Below are positions 25,632 through 34,572 of a DNA stretch of 64,000 nt, one piece after another. The number at the start of each line of letters is the position of its first letter. The first letter of the stretch is position 1. The position numbers were made by a program, and so were the translations under genes. Source of the stretch: Rhodobacter sp. (GTDB taxonomy: Bacteria; Pseudomonadota; Alphaproteobacteria; Rhodobacterales; Rhodobacteraceae); contig JADCEF010000014.1 in assembly GCA_020250445.1 (NCBI GenBank), positions 1-64,000 on the forward strand. The letters are read 5' to 3'. The notes under the pieces are model-generated. The model saw only the letters and a list, made by a program, of their open reading frames with translations. It did no database searches and had not been told where the DNA came from.

Positions 25632-25970
25632 ATGCGCTGCCCTGTGGACAACGAAACCCTGGTCATGGCCGACCGTGGCGGGGTCGAGATTGACTATTGC
25701 CCGAAATGCCGGGGCGTCTGGCTGGACAGGGGAGAGCTGGACAAGATCATCGAGCGGTCGTTGGGCGCGGCCCCCGAAGCCGCCCCTGCCCGGCCCGCAG
25801 CGGCCCCGCAGCCCGCACCACCGCCCGTCTATCAGCAGCAGCCGCCGCAGCAGCCCTGGCCGCCGCAGGGCCGCCCCTATGGCAAGCACGACGATGATGA
25901 CGACGACTACCGTCGCGGCTACAGGAAGAAGCGGCGCGAAAGCTTTCTGGGCGAGTTGTTCGACTTCTGA
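25632..25970 (+). CDS. TFIIB-type zinc-finger protein
   Basis: The 112-residue protein begins with a zinc ribbon: CPVDNETL, then DYCPKCRGVWLDRGELDKI. It continues as a proline/glutamine/alanine-rich linker, a run of acidic residues (HDDDDDDY) and a basic tail ending FLGELFDF. This is the zf-TFIIB (YjbH/DUF) layout common in alphaproteobacteria, function unknown. ATG 25632 has GGAGA upstream; ATG 25620 would add four residues. It is monocistronic, and the 279-base region upstream to the creatinase start contains no other gene. Confidence 0.8.
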   Translation: MRCPVDNETLVMADRGGVEIDYCPKCRGVWLDRGELDKIIERSLGAAPEAAPARPAAAPQPAPPPVYQQQPPQQPWPPQGRPYGKHDDDDDDYRRGYRKKRRESFLGELFDF

Positions 25971-26051
25971 CCTGCGCAGGGTCGCCGCCCGGCGGACGGG
26001 TGGCGGCCCGCTGTTTCAATCACCGGCATCCCGGCGCAGGAAGGCCGTATC

Positions 26052-26540
26052 GTGACCGATGACCCTTCAGACCCGGCCGGTGCAGACCTGCGGCAAAAGC
26101 GCGCCGTGCCGGTCCAAGAGGCGTTCCAGCGCAATTATGCGCAGGTGCAGTACCACTATGTGCAGTTTCTGACGGAACACCTGGCGGACTGTGCCCGGGT
26201 GTTTTCGGGCGACCTGACCAAGGTGCTGGTGCTGGCCGTTCTGGGCCAGAGACACATCGAGGCGCAGACCTCGGTGCAAAAGGACAGGGCTTCGGGCCCG
26301 TCCGGTGCAATGTCTGCCTCCCGCATCGCGGATGTGACCGGGCTGTCCAGGGAAACGGTGCGCCGCAAGCTTGGCGCCCTGTCTGAACTGGGATGGGTCG
26401 AACAGGTGGCCGACCGACGGTGGCGCATTGTCGTGGTGGACGGGGCATCGACCCTGCGCCGCGATCTGAAGGATCTGGACAGGCGCGGATTGCAGCGCCT
26501 GGCGCGTCTTTACTGCGCCCTTTCGCCCCTGGCGGACTGA
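26052..26540 (+). CDS. winged-helix transcriptional regulator
   Basis: The 162-residue protein has a helical N-terminal part (QEAFQRNYAQVQYHYVQFLT) and a winged HTH at about residues 90-130 (SASRIADVTGLSRETVRRKL, then GALSELGWVEQVADRRWRI), of the MarR/Crp-type kind. It lies 105 bases before the alginate-export-like gene in the same direction and may control it. No ligand-binding residues stand out. The start is ATG, shortly after the zinc-finger gene. Confidence 0.75.
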   Translation: MTDDPSDPAGADLRQKRAVPVQEAFQRNYAQVQYHYVQFLTEHLADCARVFSGDLTKVLVLAVLGQRHIEAQTSVQKDRASGPSGAMSASRIADVTGLSRETVRRKLGALSELGWVEQVADRRWRIVVVDGASTLRRDLKDLDRRGLQRLARLYCALSPLAD

Positions 26541-26645
26541 CCGCTCATTCTGGGCAGGTTCGCGGCGTGAAACCGGCATTTCCGCTTGGCGTCCTGTGGG
26601 ATGCGCCCATACTGATGGCGGGTGCAGGTATCAGGATGTTCCGCA

Positions 26646-28403
26646 ATGCAATTTCAAACCGCCGCCCTTCGACCGTGCTCTGTGCTGATCTGGCTGGCCC
26701 TTGGTCTGGCAGGGATGATGCTTTTGCACGGTGCGCCCGCGCGGGCCCAGGGCGTGGGCCTTGCCGACCCGTTCAACAATGCCCGGATCGAAACTGTCTC
26801 GATCCGTCTGGCCAATCCCGGCCCCGACGCGGGCCTGAATGACCGCATCACCGACACCGTGCGGCGCGCGCTGTCCTTCTTTCCCGGCACGCTGTTCTCG
26901 CAGGACCGGGCCGCCTTTGCCATCGGCAGGGCGCTGCGCAACCCGGATGTGGCGGACATCACCTATGACCTGGGCTTTGGCCGGGCCGGCGGGCTTGATG
27001 TGCAGGTGACGGTCACGCTTGCCACGGCCGGACAGACCGGCACGGGGCGCGGCTACGCGATCACCGGCAACCCGAAGGATTTTCCGCTGATCTATGACCG
27101 CAACGGCACGGTCCTGCGGTTCAAGCTGGATGCGCTGGGTCTGTATTATGCCAACAGGAATGCCTGGTACGGCGACCCGCAGGCGATGCTGGCGGGAAAC
27201 CCGCTGGTTCAGGGCAATCCGGCAGGCAAGGCCTATGAAGGCTGGGTTGAAGGGCTGGTGACGCTGGGCATCTCTGGAATCACCCCGGTTACAGAGTCAC
27301 TTTATGCTTATGGCGCCTTCAGCATGATGACCACGGAGTCTAAGGGGCAGGAACTGTTCACCGACCTGACCCGCAGCTACACGGCGGTTGAAGACGCCTA
27401 CATCGGCGTCGTCGGCGGGCGCACATCGGCCAGCGGCAACAGGCTGGCCTTCAACCTGTCCGCCGGGCGGCAACGGTTCACGCTGGCCAATGCCCTGCTG
27501 ATTGCCAATACCGCCGCCAATGGCCAGGAACGTGCCGCCCTTCAGGCCAATGCCCGCTGGGCGTCAGACCTGCTGGCCCTTGGACAGGTTTCCTACAACA
27601 CGACGAAGCTTGAGGTGTTCTATGTCGATCCGGATGAATTGCCGGTCATCGACACCGATACCCGCATCGGCGGAATCAACATAGAAACCACGCCGACACC
27701 GGGCCTGATGCTGGCAGGCAGTTATCTGTCGTCGCCGCAATCGGGCTTTTCCTATTTCGGGCCGACAGGCAGCGTCATCGGCACGCGCAAAGGGCTGGAG
27801 ACGGTCGATCTGCGCTTCACCTGGGAGGCACCGGCAAATGTTCCCGGCCCCTTCTTTGGCGGCGAGATCGCCCGGCAGACCAACCGCAACTTCAGCATGG
27901 ATGCCCGTGCCGCCTATGTCGAGGCCGGCTACACCTTTGCCGATGCGGCATGGACGCCGTCGGTCGGCTACCGGCTGAGCTATTTTTCGGGCGATGATCC
28001 TGCGACGGCGACCTACGAGCGGTGGGACCCGCTGCTGTCGGGCGGCAATGGCGAACAATGGGTCCAGGGATCGAACCATTTCAAGGTGGTGCAGGACAGC
28101 AACGTCATCGCCCACCGCCTTCAGGCCCGGATGCGCCCATCGCCGAAGATCGAGATCGTACCCCAGCTTTGGGCCTTTTATGCCGACAGCCTGAACAACA
28201 TCGGCGGCAATCCGGCGCTGACGTTTCTGGGCGACAGGGAATACGGCTATGAGGCCAATGTCACGCTGAAATGGTTCGCCAGCCGCAACCTTTATGTGCA
28301 CGGGATGGTCGCCTACACCGTCCCGGGCGAGGCGGTGGACCTGGCGCTGAAGGACCCGCGCGACTGGTTCAGCCTGATGTTCTTTCTGCGCTACGCCTTC
28401 TGA
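26646..28403 (+). CDS. outer-membrane beta-barrel, alginate-export family
   Basis: The 585-residue protein has a signal peptide (hydrophobic VLIWLALGLAGMMLL, cut near ARAQ) and a long series of amphipathic beta strands ending in the outer-membrane signature LMFFLRYAF with C-terminal Phe. Strand content and length fit the alginate_exp/AlgE-like porin family. It would let a polyanionic or carbohydrate substrate cross the outer membrane. ATG 26646 has GGATG-type spacing upstream; the frame opens earlier but without signal-peptide sense. It is followed 41 bases later by the Tat-type SDR gene, a probable operon. Confidence 0.8.
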   Translation: MQFQTAALRPCSVLIWLALGLAGMMLLHGAPARAQGVGLADPFNNARIETVSIRLANPGPDAGLNDRITDTVRRALSFFPGTLFSQDRAAFAIGRALRNPDVADITYDLGFGRAGGLDVQVTVTLATAGQTGTGRGYAITGNPKDFPLIYDRNGTVLRFKLDALGLYYANRNAWYGDPQAMLAGNPLVQGNPAGKAYEGWVEGLVTLGISGITPVTESLYAYGAFSMMTTESKGQELFTDLTRSYTAVEDAYIGVVGGRTSASGNRLAFNLSAGRQRFTLANALLIANTAANGQERAALQANARWASDLLALGQVSYNTTKLEVFYVDPDELPVIDTDTRIGGINIETTPTPGLMLAGSYLSSPQSGFSYFGPTGSVIGTRKGLETVDLRFTWEAPANVPGPFFGGEIARQTNRNFSMDARAAYVEAGYTFADAAWTPSVGYRLSYFSGDDPATATYERWDPLLSGGNGEQWVQGSNHFKVVQDSNVIAHRLQARMRPSPKIEIVPQLWAFYADSLNNIGGNPALTFLGDREYGYEANVTLKWFASRNLYVHGMVAYTVPGEAVDLALKDPRDWFSLMFFLRYAF

Positions 28404-28444
28404 TGCCCCTGCCCGGCCCCAGTCCCAGCAAGAGGAAAACGACC

Positions 28445-29494
28445 ATGGACAGACGTGATGCCCTCAAGACCCTTGGCCTTGCCGCAGCCGGCAGCGTGGC
28501 GGCAACTGCCGCCGCATCCGGGACCGAGACACAAACGCCTGTGGCGTCTCCCGCAGTTTTCGCCACGCCGCGTGACCCCGCAGACCCGCTGGACCCTTTC
28601 CTGACCAATGTGGTGGCGATCCCTGACGATTTCTTCATACCGGGCCGCTTTGCCGGCAAGACGGTGATCGTCACAGGCTGCGCCCGTGGCATGGGCCGGA
28701 TGGCAACCCTGCGGCTGGCCCGTGAAGGGGCCAATGTGGTGGGCGTGGACTGGCTGCAGGACGAAGGTGCCGCCGTGGTCGCCCAGGTTCTGGCCGAAGG
28801 CGGCAAAGCCGAATTCGTCTTTGGCGATGTATCCGAAAATGCGGTGTGCGAGGCCATGGTCAAGACGGCGGTGGACCGGTTCGGCGGGCTGGACTGCGCC
28901 CTGAACAACGCGGGCGTGATGGATGCGATCTTCCCCGGCGATCCGGTGGATTACGCAAGCCAGAAAGACCTGGTGATGGCCCGCATCGATGCGGCAAGCG
29001 ATGCCTACTGGGATGTGGTCATGCGCGTGAACGTCACCGGCGTGTTCAAATGCATGCGCAGCGAACTGCGCCAGATGCTTGCCCAGAAACGCGGTGGCAG
29101 CATCGTCAACGTGGCCTCGGTCGCGGGCCTGCGCGGGTTTGGCGGGACGCCGTCCTATGTGGCCAGCAAGCATGCGGTGAACGGGCTGACCAAGAACGCG
29201 GCGATCGACTATGCCCCCTATGGCATCCGGGTGAATTCGGTCTGCATGGCAAACACCGCAACCCCGATGGTCGAACGCGCCATGGCCCTGATCCGCCAGC
29301 GGGCGGCAATCACCGGCAAACCGCCCGGCATCGCCCTGATGAAGACCAAAAGCCTGCTGCAATGGTCCGATCAGAATGGCCGCGATGCGACCCCGGCGGA
29401 ACAGGTTGCGGTGATGCTGTTTCTGCTGTCGCCCGAGTCGTCCAACCTGACGGGCGCGAATTACGCAACCGATGGCGGGTTCACAACCTACTGA
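28445..29494 (+). CDS. short-chain dehydrogenase with Tat-like N-terminus
   Basis: The 349-residue protein begins MDRRDALKTLGLAAAGSVAA, a twin-arginine-type leader, followed by a proline-rich linker and a classical SDR domain: VIVTGCARGMGRM (cofactor binding), LNNAGVM, the catalytic Ser region VNVASVAGL and SYVASKHAVNG (Tyr-x3-Lys). NAD(P)-dependent SDRs are rarely exported, so the leader is the odd feature; it may be a real Tat substrate or an N-terminal extension. ATG 28445 has AGAGGA eight bases upstream. It follows the outer-membrane porin gene and may act on its substrate. Confidence 0.85.
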   Translation: MDRRDALKTLGLAAAGSVAATAAASGTETQTPVASPAVFATPRDPADPLDPFLTNVVAIPDDFFIPGRFAGKTVIVTGCARGMGRMATLRLAREGANVVGVDWLQDEGAAVVAQVLAEGGKAEFVFGDVSENAVCEAMVKTAVDRFGGLDCALNNAGVMDAIFPGDPVDYASQKDLVMARIDAASDAYWDVVMRVNVTGVFKCMRSELRQMLAQKRGGSIVNVASVAGLRGFGGTPSYVASKHAVNGLTKNAAIDYAPYGIRVNSVCMANTATPMVERAMALIRQRAAITGKPPGIALMKTKSLLQWSDQNGRDATPAEQVAVMLFLLSPESSNLTGANYATDGGFTTY

Positions 29495-29558
29495 GCCCGG
29501 CCGGGGCGACACGGAATTGCGGGGCACCGCGGACCTGCACTGCCTTTTTCACGCGGAA

Positions 29559-30131
29559 TCACAAGGGCAGCCCCGCGTCTGCCTTCGGTTCATCCATCAC
29601 GATCTGGCTTTGCACGCGCGCGACCGCAGGATGCGCCAGCAGGCGCTGGTGGATGAAGGTGTTCAGGGCCGGCAGGTCGGCCACCCAGACACGAAGCAGA
29701 TAGTCGGCTTCGCCCGTCAGCGTCCAGCAGCCCACGACCGCGGGCAGAGTGACGACGTGGCGGACGAAGTTCGCGGCGTTGTCGGCGTTGTGCGCCGTCA
29801 TCTGGACCTGGACAAAGGCCTGCACCGTCAGCCCCAGCCTGCCGGGATCAAGGCGCGCGCGGTAGCCTGCGATCACGCCCTCCGCTTCCAGCCTGGAACG
29901 GCGGCGGGCGACCTGGCTGGGTGACAGGTGCAGGATTTCGCCCGGTTCCCCGGCCATGATTCCGGCGCGGGCCGGATTTCGGTCAGCAAGCCTGTGTCGG
30001 TCGCCCCCATCGCGCGCATTCCCCGCATGATCCCGCAGCTGGGCACAGTTCACGCGCATTCTATCCCCGGGAAAGCCGAAATGCCGCGCAGCAGTGGCGA
30101 CAGTACCGAAGGAATAGTGTTCCGACCGCAT
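29559..30131 (-). CDS. Lrp/AsnC-family regulator with degenerate N-terminus
   Basis: The last 125 codons are a good Lrp/AsnC protein: recognition helix LHLSPSQVARRRSRLEAEGV, GYRARLDPGRLGL, then the RAM domain (VVGCWTLTGEADYLLRVWV, VARVQSQIVMD). The expected first HTH helices (about 30 residues before LHLSPSQ) are not recognisable: the upstream frame (MRVNCAQLRDHAGNARDGG and so on) looks like out-of-frame sequence. Possible starts are 30131, ATG 30059 or ATG 29957. Either the N-terminus is frameshifted, making a pseudogene, or the protein starts short. It faces an hpd remnant, and this Lrp/hpd pair is a known arrangement in the family, so both may be decaying together. Confidence 0.6.
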   Translation of the reverse strand: MRSEHYSFGTVATAARHFGFPGDRMRVNCAQLRDHAGNARDGGDRHRLADRNPARAGIMAGEPGEILHLSPSQVARRRSRLEAEGVIAGYRARLDPGRLGLTVQAFVQVQMTAHNADNAANFVRHVVTLPAVVGCWTLTGEADYLLRVWVADLPALNTFIHQRLLAHPAVARVQSQIVMDEPKADAGLPL

Positions 30132-30151
30132 CTCCTTGACGGAAAAACAGG

Positions 30152-30245
30152 GTGGGACCGTTCCCGCACGACACCCCGCGCGCCTTGGTCAGGGGTGCCA
30201 ACCCGGCCGGGACCGTTGGCCTTGAAGTCGTGGAGTTTGCCCTTG
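30152..30245 (+). pseudogene. N-terminal remnant of 4-hydroxyphenylpyruvate dioxygenase
   Basis: From GTG 30152 the frame reads GPFPHDTPRALVRGANPAG then TVGLEVVEFA, which matches the highly conserved start of bacterial HPPD (MGPFPHDAP...NPAGTDGFEFVEFAH). After about 30 codons similarity stops and the frame continues as low-complexity GC-rich sequence. An intact enzyme has about 360 residues, so this is a 5' fragment left after deletion. The rest of the gap to 30464 holds no gene. The adjacent Lrp gene on the other strand is also damaged. Confidence 0.6.
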
Positions 30246-30464
30246 CCTTTCGCGGGTGGTGCAGGGGGCAGGGCCCCACCACCGGCCTTGGCGGCTGCAC
30301 GGGAAAGGTCATCCCCGCGCCGGTCAACCCCTGTGCGCGATCAGACGGGATCATGGCAAAGGCTGTCTGCGGCAGCCGCCTAACGGGGGTGCTGCCATGG
30401 TTCGTCACGGCAGGCGGCGGCGCTGCACCGCCAGCGCCAGCTGTGCCGCCAACCGGCGGGAGCA

Positions 30465-31967
30465 TCAGCCGGAAACGACGCTGTCGAGCCGATCATAGAA
30501 TGGCTGCATGGCGCGATATGCGTCGGCATAGACGGGCATCATGCGGTCATACCGGTCTGCGGCCCCAGGATCGGGTTCAATCTCATCGGTGAAACGGACC
30601 ATCCGGGCCATTGCCCCGGCAAGATCATGTGCGGCACCCGTCGCTGCCGCCATCAGAACCCCCGCACCGATCACGCCGCATTCGGCCTCTTCGGCGATCA
30701 CGTAAGGCGTGCGGTACATGGCGGCCTTGATGCCAAGCCAGAGCCGCGATTTGGCACCTCCGCTGGCGGCGATGATGCGCTCGGGGCGTCCGTGTCCGCC
30801 CTGAAGCCGATCAAGTTCCCGCCGGACCGAGAAAGCAACACCTTCCAGAACCGCACGGTGCAGGTCAGGAAGGCCGTGTCCTGCCGTCAGCCCGATGAAA
30901 TGCGCACGCGAGTTGCGATGCGCGCCGAAACGCTCGCCGGACAGGTAGGGCAGAAAGAAAAGCGCGTTGGCACCCGGAACCGACCGTGCGGCGGCAGCAT
31001 CCACATCGTCAAAGGACAGCGCGTTGTCATGGAACGCGCGGCGCGCCCAGCGAACGGCGTCTCCTCCGGCGTCGAGCAGGGTGAAGCTGCCCCACAGGCC
31101 CGCCGCGGAAAGAACGTTCGACACCCCCTCTGCGATCACCGGTTCGGGCTGGATCAGCGTGATGATGGTCGATGTGCCCGTCACGTCCGATCCCGTGCCC
31201 GGGGCAAGCGCGCCTGACCCGAGAAGGGCCATCGGATAATCCCCCGCCCCGACAAGCACGGGAATGCCGGCCGAAAGACCGATCACCTGTGCGGCAGCCG
31301 TTGTGAGGGGGCCAAGGATCTCAGACGGCGTCCGGAGGCGCGGAAGCAGCCGCCCCGGAATTCCCGTCATTTCCACCATCCGTGGCGACCAGTCCCGGCT
31401 GTGCCGATCCATCAGGAAACTGAGCGAGGCTTCGGTCACGTCCTGCGCCGCAAGGCCCGTCAGGTTCAGGTTTATCCAGTCCTTCGGCATCAGGATGTGT
31501 GCGGCGCGTTCGACGGCAGACAGGTCATGTTCCATCAGCCAGGCCAGCTTGAAGGCGGGCCAGGCCGGCGAGGGGGCGTTGGCGGTCAACTGGATCGCCG
31601 TGTCAAGATCGGCACCTGCGGCGAAAGCCGTCACCTGCGGCACGCTGCGCTTGTCGTTCCACAGCGGGGCGGTATCGCGGGTAAGCCGACCGCCCGAATC
31701 CACAAGGACCGCGCCGTGCATCTGGCCGCAGGCGCAGATCGCGGCGGTGCGGGCGGCGGCATCCGTGACGCGCGCAAGGACGGCGCGGATGCTGTGCACG
31801 CATCCCTCCCACCAGTCGGCGGGGCGCTGTTCGGACCAGCCGTGCCGGGGAACGATCTGCTCGTGCTCGCGGTGGGCAATGGCGTGGATGCGCCCTTGGG
31901 CATCAACCAGCGCGGCGCGGCAGCTTCCCGTCCCGACATCAATCGCAAGGAATAGATCGCGCGTCAC
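30465..31967 (-). CDS. FGGY-family carbohydrate kinase (xylulokinase-like)
   Basis: The 500-residue kinase has FLAIDVGTGSCRAALVD at the start, the xylulokinase-like ICACGQMHGAVLVD, the ATP-side GAGDYPMALLGSGA with GTGSDVTGTSTI, and the FGGY C-terminal signature region (EGVAFSVRRELDRL, IIAASGGAKSRLWLGIKA). It phosphorylates a sugar or polyol in the cytoplasm. GTG 31967 overlaps the stop of the ABC ATPase gene (GTGA), so it is the last gene of the transporter operon and probably acts on the imported sugar. The substrate cannot be read from sequence. Confidence 0.85.
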   Translation of the reverse strand: MTRDLFLAIDVGTGSCRAALVDAQGRIHAIAHREHEQIVPRHGWSEQRPADWWEGCVHSIRAVLARVTDAAARTAAICACGQMHGAVLVDSGGRLTRDTAPLWNDKRSVPQVTAFAAGADLDTAIQLTANAPSPAWPAFKLAWLMEHDLSAVERAAHILMPKDWINLNLTGLAAQDVTEASLSFLMDRHSRDWSPRMVEMTGIPGRLLPRLRTPSEILGPLTTAAAQVIGLSAGIPVLVGAGDYPMALLGSGALAPGTGSDVTGTSTIITLIQPEPVIAEGVSNVLSAAGLWGSFTLLDAGGDAVRWARRAFHDNALSFDDVDAAAARSVPGANALFFLPYLSGERFGAHRNSRAHFIGLTAGHGLPDLHRAVLEGVAFSVRRELDRLQGGHGRPERIIAASGGAKSRLWLGIKAAMYRTPYVIAEEAECGVIGAGVLMAAATGAAHDLAGAMARMVRFTDEIEPDPGAADRYDRMMPVYADAYRAMQPFYDRLDSVVSG

Positions 31968-33025
31968 AGCCGGGCTTCGGTTTCGGGATCGAAGAAATGG
32001 GCCTGCGTCATGTCGATCGTGACGGTGGAAGGCTGGCCGACGCTGGCAGGAAAGCGGGGGTCGACCTGTGCGGTTATCTTCTGCCCTTCGGACCGCCCAA
32101 GCAGCAGCGTATGCGCCCCGAGCGGTTCGATCGCCTCGGGCCAAAGGGTCAGCCGGGCCTCGTGCGTGGAATGGCGCATGTGTTCGGGGCGAATGCCGAA
32201 GATGACCGTCCGGCGGCTTCCAAGCCGGCGGGCGTCTGCCTCAACCAGGGGCAGGCGTTGCGCGCCAAGCATGACCGCACCGTCTTCGATCCGCACATCG
32301 AAGAAGTTCATCGCAGGCGACCCGATGAAATTCGCAACAAAGCGGTTCGCGGGCTGTTCATAAAGGGTGATCGGGTCTGCCGCCTGTTCGATCCGGCCAC
32401 TGCGCATGACGACCACGCGGTCGGCCATTGTCATCGCTTCGACCTGGTCATGGGTGACATAGACGGCCGTTGTGCCAAGACGACGCTGAAGAAGCTTGAT
32501 CTCGGTGCGCATCTCGACCCGCAGCTTGGCATCGAGGTTGGAAAGCGGTTCGTCGAAAAGGAAGACTTCCGGCTGGCGGACCAGCGCCCGGCCAATGGCA
32601 ACGCGCTGGCGCTGGCCGCCGGAAAGGTTCTTTGGCTTGCGGTCAAGATAGGGATCAAGGGCAAGAAGCCGTGCCGCCTCGTCTACGCGGGCATCGATTT
32701 CGGCGCGCGGAACACCGTGGACCTTCATCGCGTAGCCGATGTTCCCGCGCACCGTCATGTGCGGATAAAGGGCATAGTTCTGGAATACCATGGCGGTATT
32801 GCGCTCGCCCGGTCGCGCATGTGTCACGTCACGGCCATTGATGCGGACCTGTCCCGAGGTTGCCGTCTCCAGCCCGGCAAGGATGCGCAGCGTTGTGGTC
32901 TTGCCGCAGCCCGACGGGCCGACGAGGACGACAAATTCACCCTTCCCGACGCTAAGCGACAGGGGCGGAAGAACACTGACGGCCCCGAAAGACTTCGTGA
33001 TCGCGTCAAGTTCGACGTGGGACAT
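31964..33025 (-). CDS. CUT1 sugar ABC transporter ATP-binding protein (UgpC/MalK type)
   Basis: The 353-residue protein has Walker A GPSGCGKTTTLRILAG, the Q-loop MVFQNYALYPHMTV, signature LSGGQRQRVAIGRAL, Walker B VFLFDEPLSNLDAKLR and the switch His in YVTHDQVEAMTM, followed by a C-terminal TOBE/OB regulatory domain (FGIRPEHMR). This is the MalK/UgpC form, which serves both transmembrane subunits as a homodimer. It lies between the binding-protein gene and the kinase gene, and overlaps the kinase by four bases. Confidence 0.93.
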   Translation of the reverse strand: MSHVELDAITKSFGAVSVLPPLSLSVGKGEFVVLVGPSGCGKTTTLRILAGLETATSGQVRINGRDVTHARPGERNTAMVFQNYALYPHMTVRGNIGYAMKVHGVPRAEIDARVDEAARLLALDPYLDRKPKNLSGGQRQRVAIGRALVRQPEVFLFDEPLSNLDAKLRVEMRTEIKLLQRRLGTTAVYVTHDQVEAMTMADRVVVMRSGRIEQAADPITLYEQPANRFVANFIGSPAMNFFDVRIEDGAVMLGAQRLPLVEADARRLGSRRTVIFGIRPEHMRHSTHEARLTLWPEAIEPLGAHTLLLGRSEGQKITAQVDPRFPASVGQPSTVTIDMTQAHFFDPETEARL

Positions 33026-33110
33026 GGGCCGTTTCCCTGAAAGGACGGCCCCCGGTTGGTTCCGGGGGCGCGGTGTTCGTTTGGCGCAAGGCCCTGTGTC
33101 GGGCGGGCCC

Positions 33111-34550
33111 TTACTTCAGCGGCGGCAGACCGACAGAGGCGCGGTAGGCCGCAAGCTGGGTGTCCCGGCCGAATTCGTCCGTCAGACGGTTCCATTCCGC
33201 CGCGATGGCATCCAGCGCCGCCTGGGGTTCCACCTCTCCCGCCAAGGCCTTGGACAGCTCGATCTCCAGCACTTCGGTGTAAGAGAAGAAGCCGGGCAGG
33301 CGCAGGTCAAGGGCGACGTTCGGCGCATCCAGCGAGGCGCGCTGTGCGCCGAGGTAGGAAGCGGCCTCTTCCGCCGAGAAGATCGAAGACCAGGCATCGA
33401 GATTGTCGTAGTGGCTGAAACGGTAGGGGTTCACACCCGAGTTCGCCGTCACGATCGCCTTGCCCGAAACCTCGGGGCTGATGACGGTCGCCACGAAATC
33501 CCATGCCGCTTCCTGGTTCTTGCTGTCGCCCGGCACACCAAGCTGCCAGCCGCCAAAGGCGAGGAAGGGCGAGTGGATGACCTCGGGGAAGGTGTCCCAT
33601 GCCTTGGACTTGTGGTTCCATATCTCGGTGGAGCCGGGCAGCATCGCGGTGCGCACATGCCCGTCGATCGCCCCTTCGGTAGAGCCGAGCACGCCGGAAT
33701 CCGCCCAGTCCACGTTCATCGCCACCGTTCCGCCGGCATAAAGCGGACGCACGTCGCCCGACCCGTTGTTCAAGGCACCCGGCGGGTTGAACTGAAGGAA
33801 GTCCTTGTATTCCTCCAGCGCGCGCAGCCAGCCGGGATTGTTGATCTGGGCGTCCATCGTTTCAGGATCGAAGAACATGGACCCCGGGTTGTTGGGGTTG
33901 TTGGTGTAGCTGGCAGCGTGGCTGAAGAAATACCAGAACTGCTGGCCACCCCGGCGATAGGCCTCGGCGGTGCCATACATGCCCTTGTCGGGACGGTTGA
34001 AGAATTCCGCCTGATCGCGGTACTGCGCCCATGTCACCGGCGCGGCAAGCGGATAGCCGTACTTTTCCTGGAAGGCTTTCTGTTCGTCGGGGTTGTCCAG
34101 AAGGTCGGCACGCAGGTTCAGCATGTGCATGTCGCCGTCCATCGTGGCCGACTTCACCGCGCCGTCCCAGACCATCAGGCGCTCGCGGTAGGTCGGGTGG
34201 ATGTCGTCCCAGTTGGAGCCTTCCTGAAGCGCGGCGGGCATCGTGGACAGGAAGGGGGAAAAGTCGGGCAGCCATGCCGGAACAAAGCCGATCACGTCGA
34301 AATCGCCCGTTCCCTGCGACATGGCCGTCAGGAATTTCGGATAAAGCTCGCCGAAGGGGAATTCGATCACATTGACGGTGCCGCAGGTCTTTGCCTCCCA
34401 GACTTCGGCCGCTGCGGACAGGGCCGAGGCAATGGCAGGTCCGTTCTGGGTTGACACGTTCAGCGTGACACCCGTGAAATCGGGCGCGCACTGGGCCGCA
34501 GCCATGCCGCCGATGGGCAGCAGGGCAGCGGTCAACAGAAGTTTCTTCAT
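33111..34550 (-). CDS. sugar ABC transporter substrate-binding protein (family 1)
   Basis: The 479-residue protein has a Sec signal peptide (MKKLLLTAALLPIGGMAAAQ) and the two-lobe family 1 binding-protein pattern, with FPFGELYPKFLTAMSQGTGD and FDVIGFVPAWLPDF in the first lobe and AAWDFVATVISPEV, SGVNPYRFSHYD in the second. It captures the sugar in the periplasm for the adjacent permeases. It is longer than MalE-type proteins by about 60 residues. It lies 22 bases after the second permease and 85 bases before the ATPase gene. Confidence 0.9.
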   Translation of the reverse strand: MKKLLLTAALLPIGGMAAAQCAPDFTGVTLNVSTQNGPAIASALSAAAEVWEAKTCGTVNVIEFPFGELYPKFLTAMSQGTGDFDVIGFVPAWLPDFSPFLSTMPAALQEGSNWDDIHPTYRERLMVWDGAVKSATMDGDMHMLNLRADLLDNPDEQKAFQEKYGYPLAAPVTWAQYRDQAEFFNRPDKGMYGTAEAYRRGGQQFWYFFSHAASYTNNPNNPGSMFFDPETMDAQINNPGWLRALEEYKDFLQFNPPGALNNGSGDVRPLYAGGTVAMNVDWADSGVLGSTEGAIDGHVRTAMLPGSTEIWNHKSKAWDTFPEVIHSPFLAFGGWQLGVPGDSKNQEAAWDFVATVISPEVSGKAIVTANSGVNPYRFSHYDNLDAWSSIFSAEEAASYLGAQRASLDAPNVALDLRLPGFFSYTEVLEIELSKALAGEVEPQAALDAIAAEWNRLTDEFGRDTQLAAYRASVGLPPLK

Positions 34551-34572
34551 CTTTTTTCCTCCCTTATGAAGA

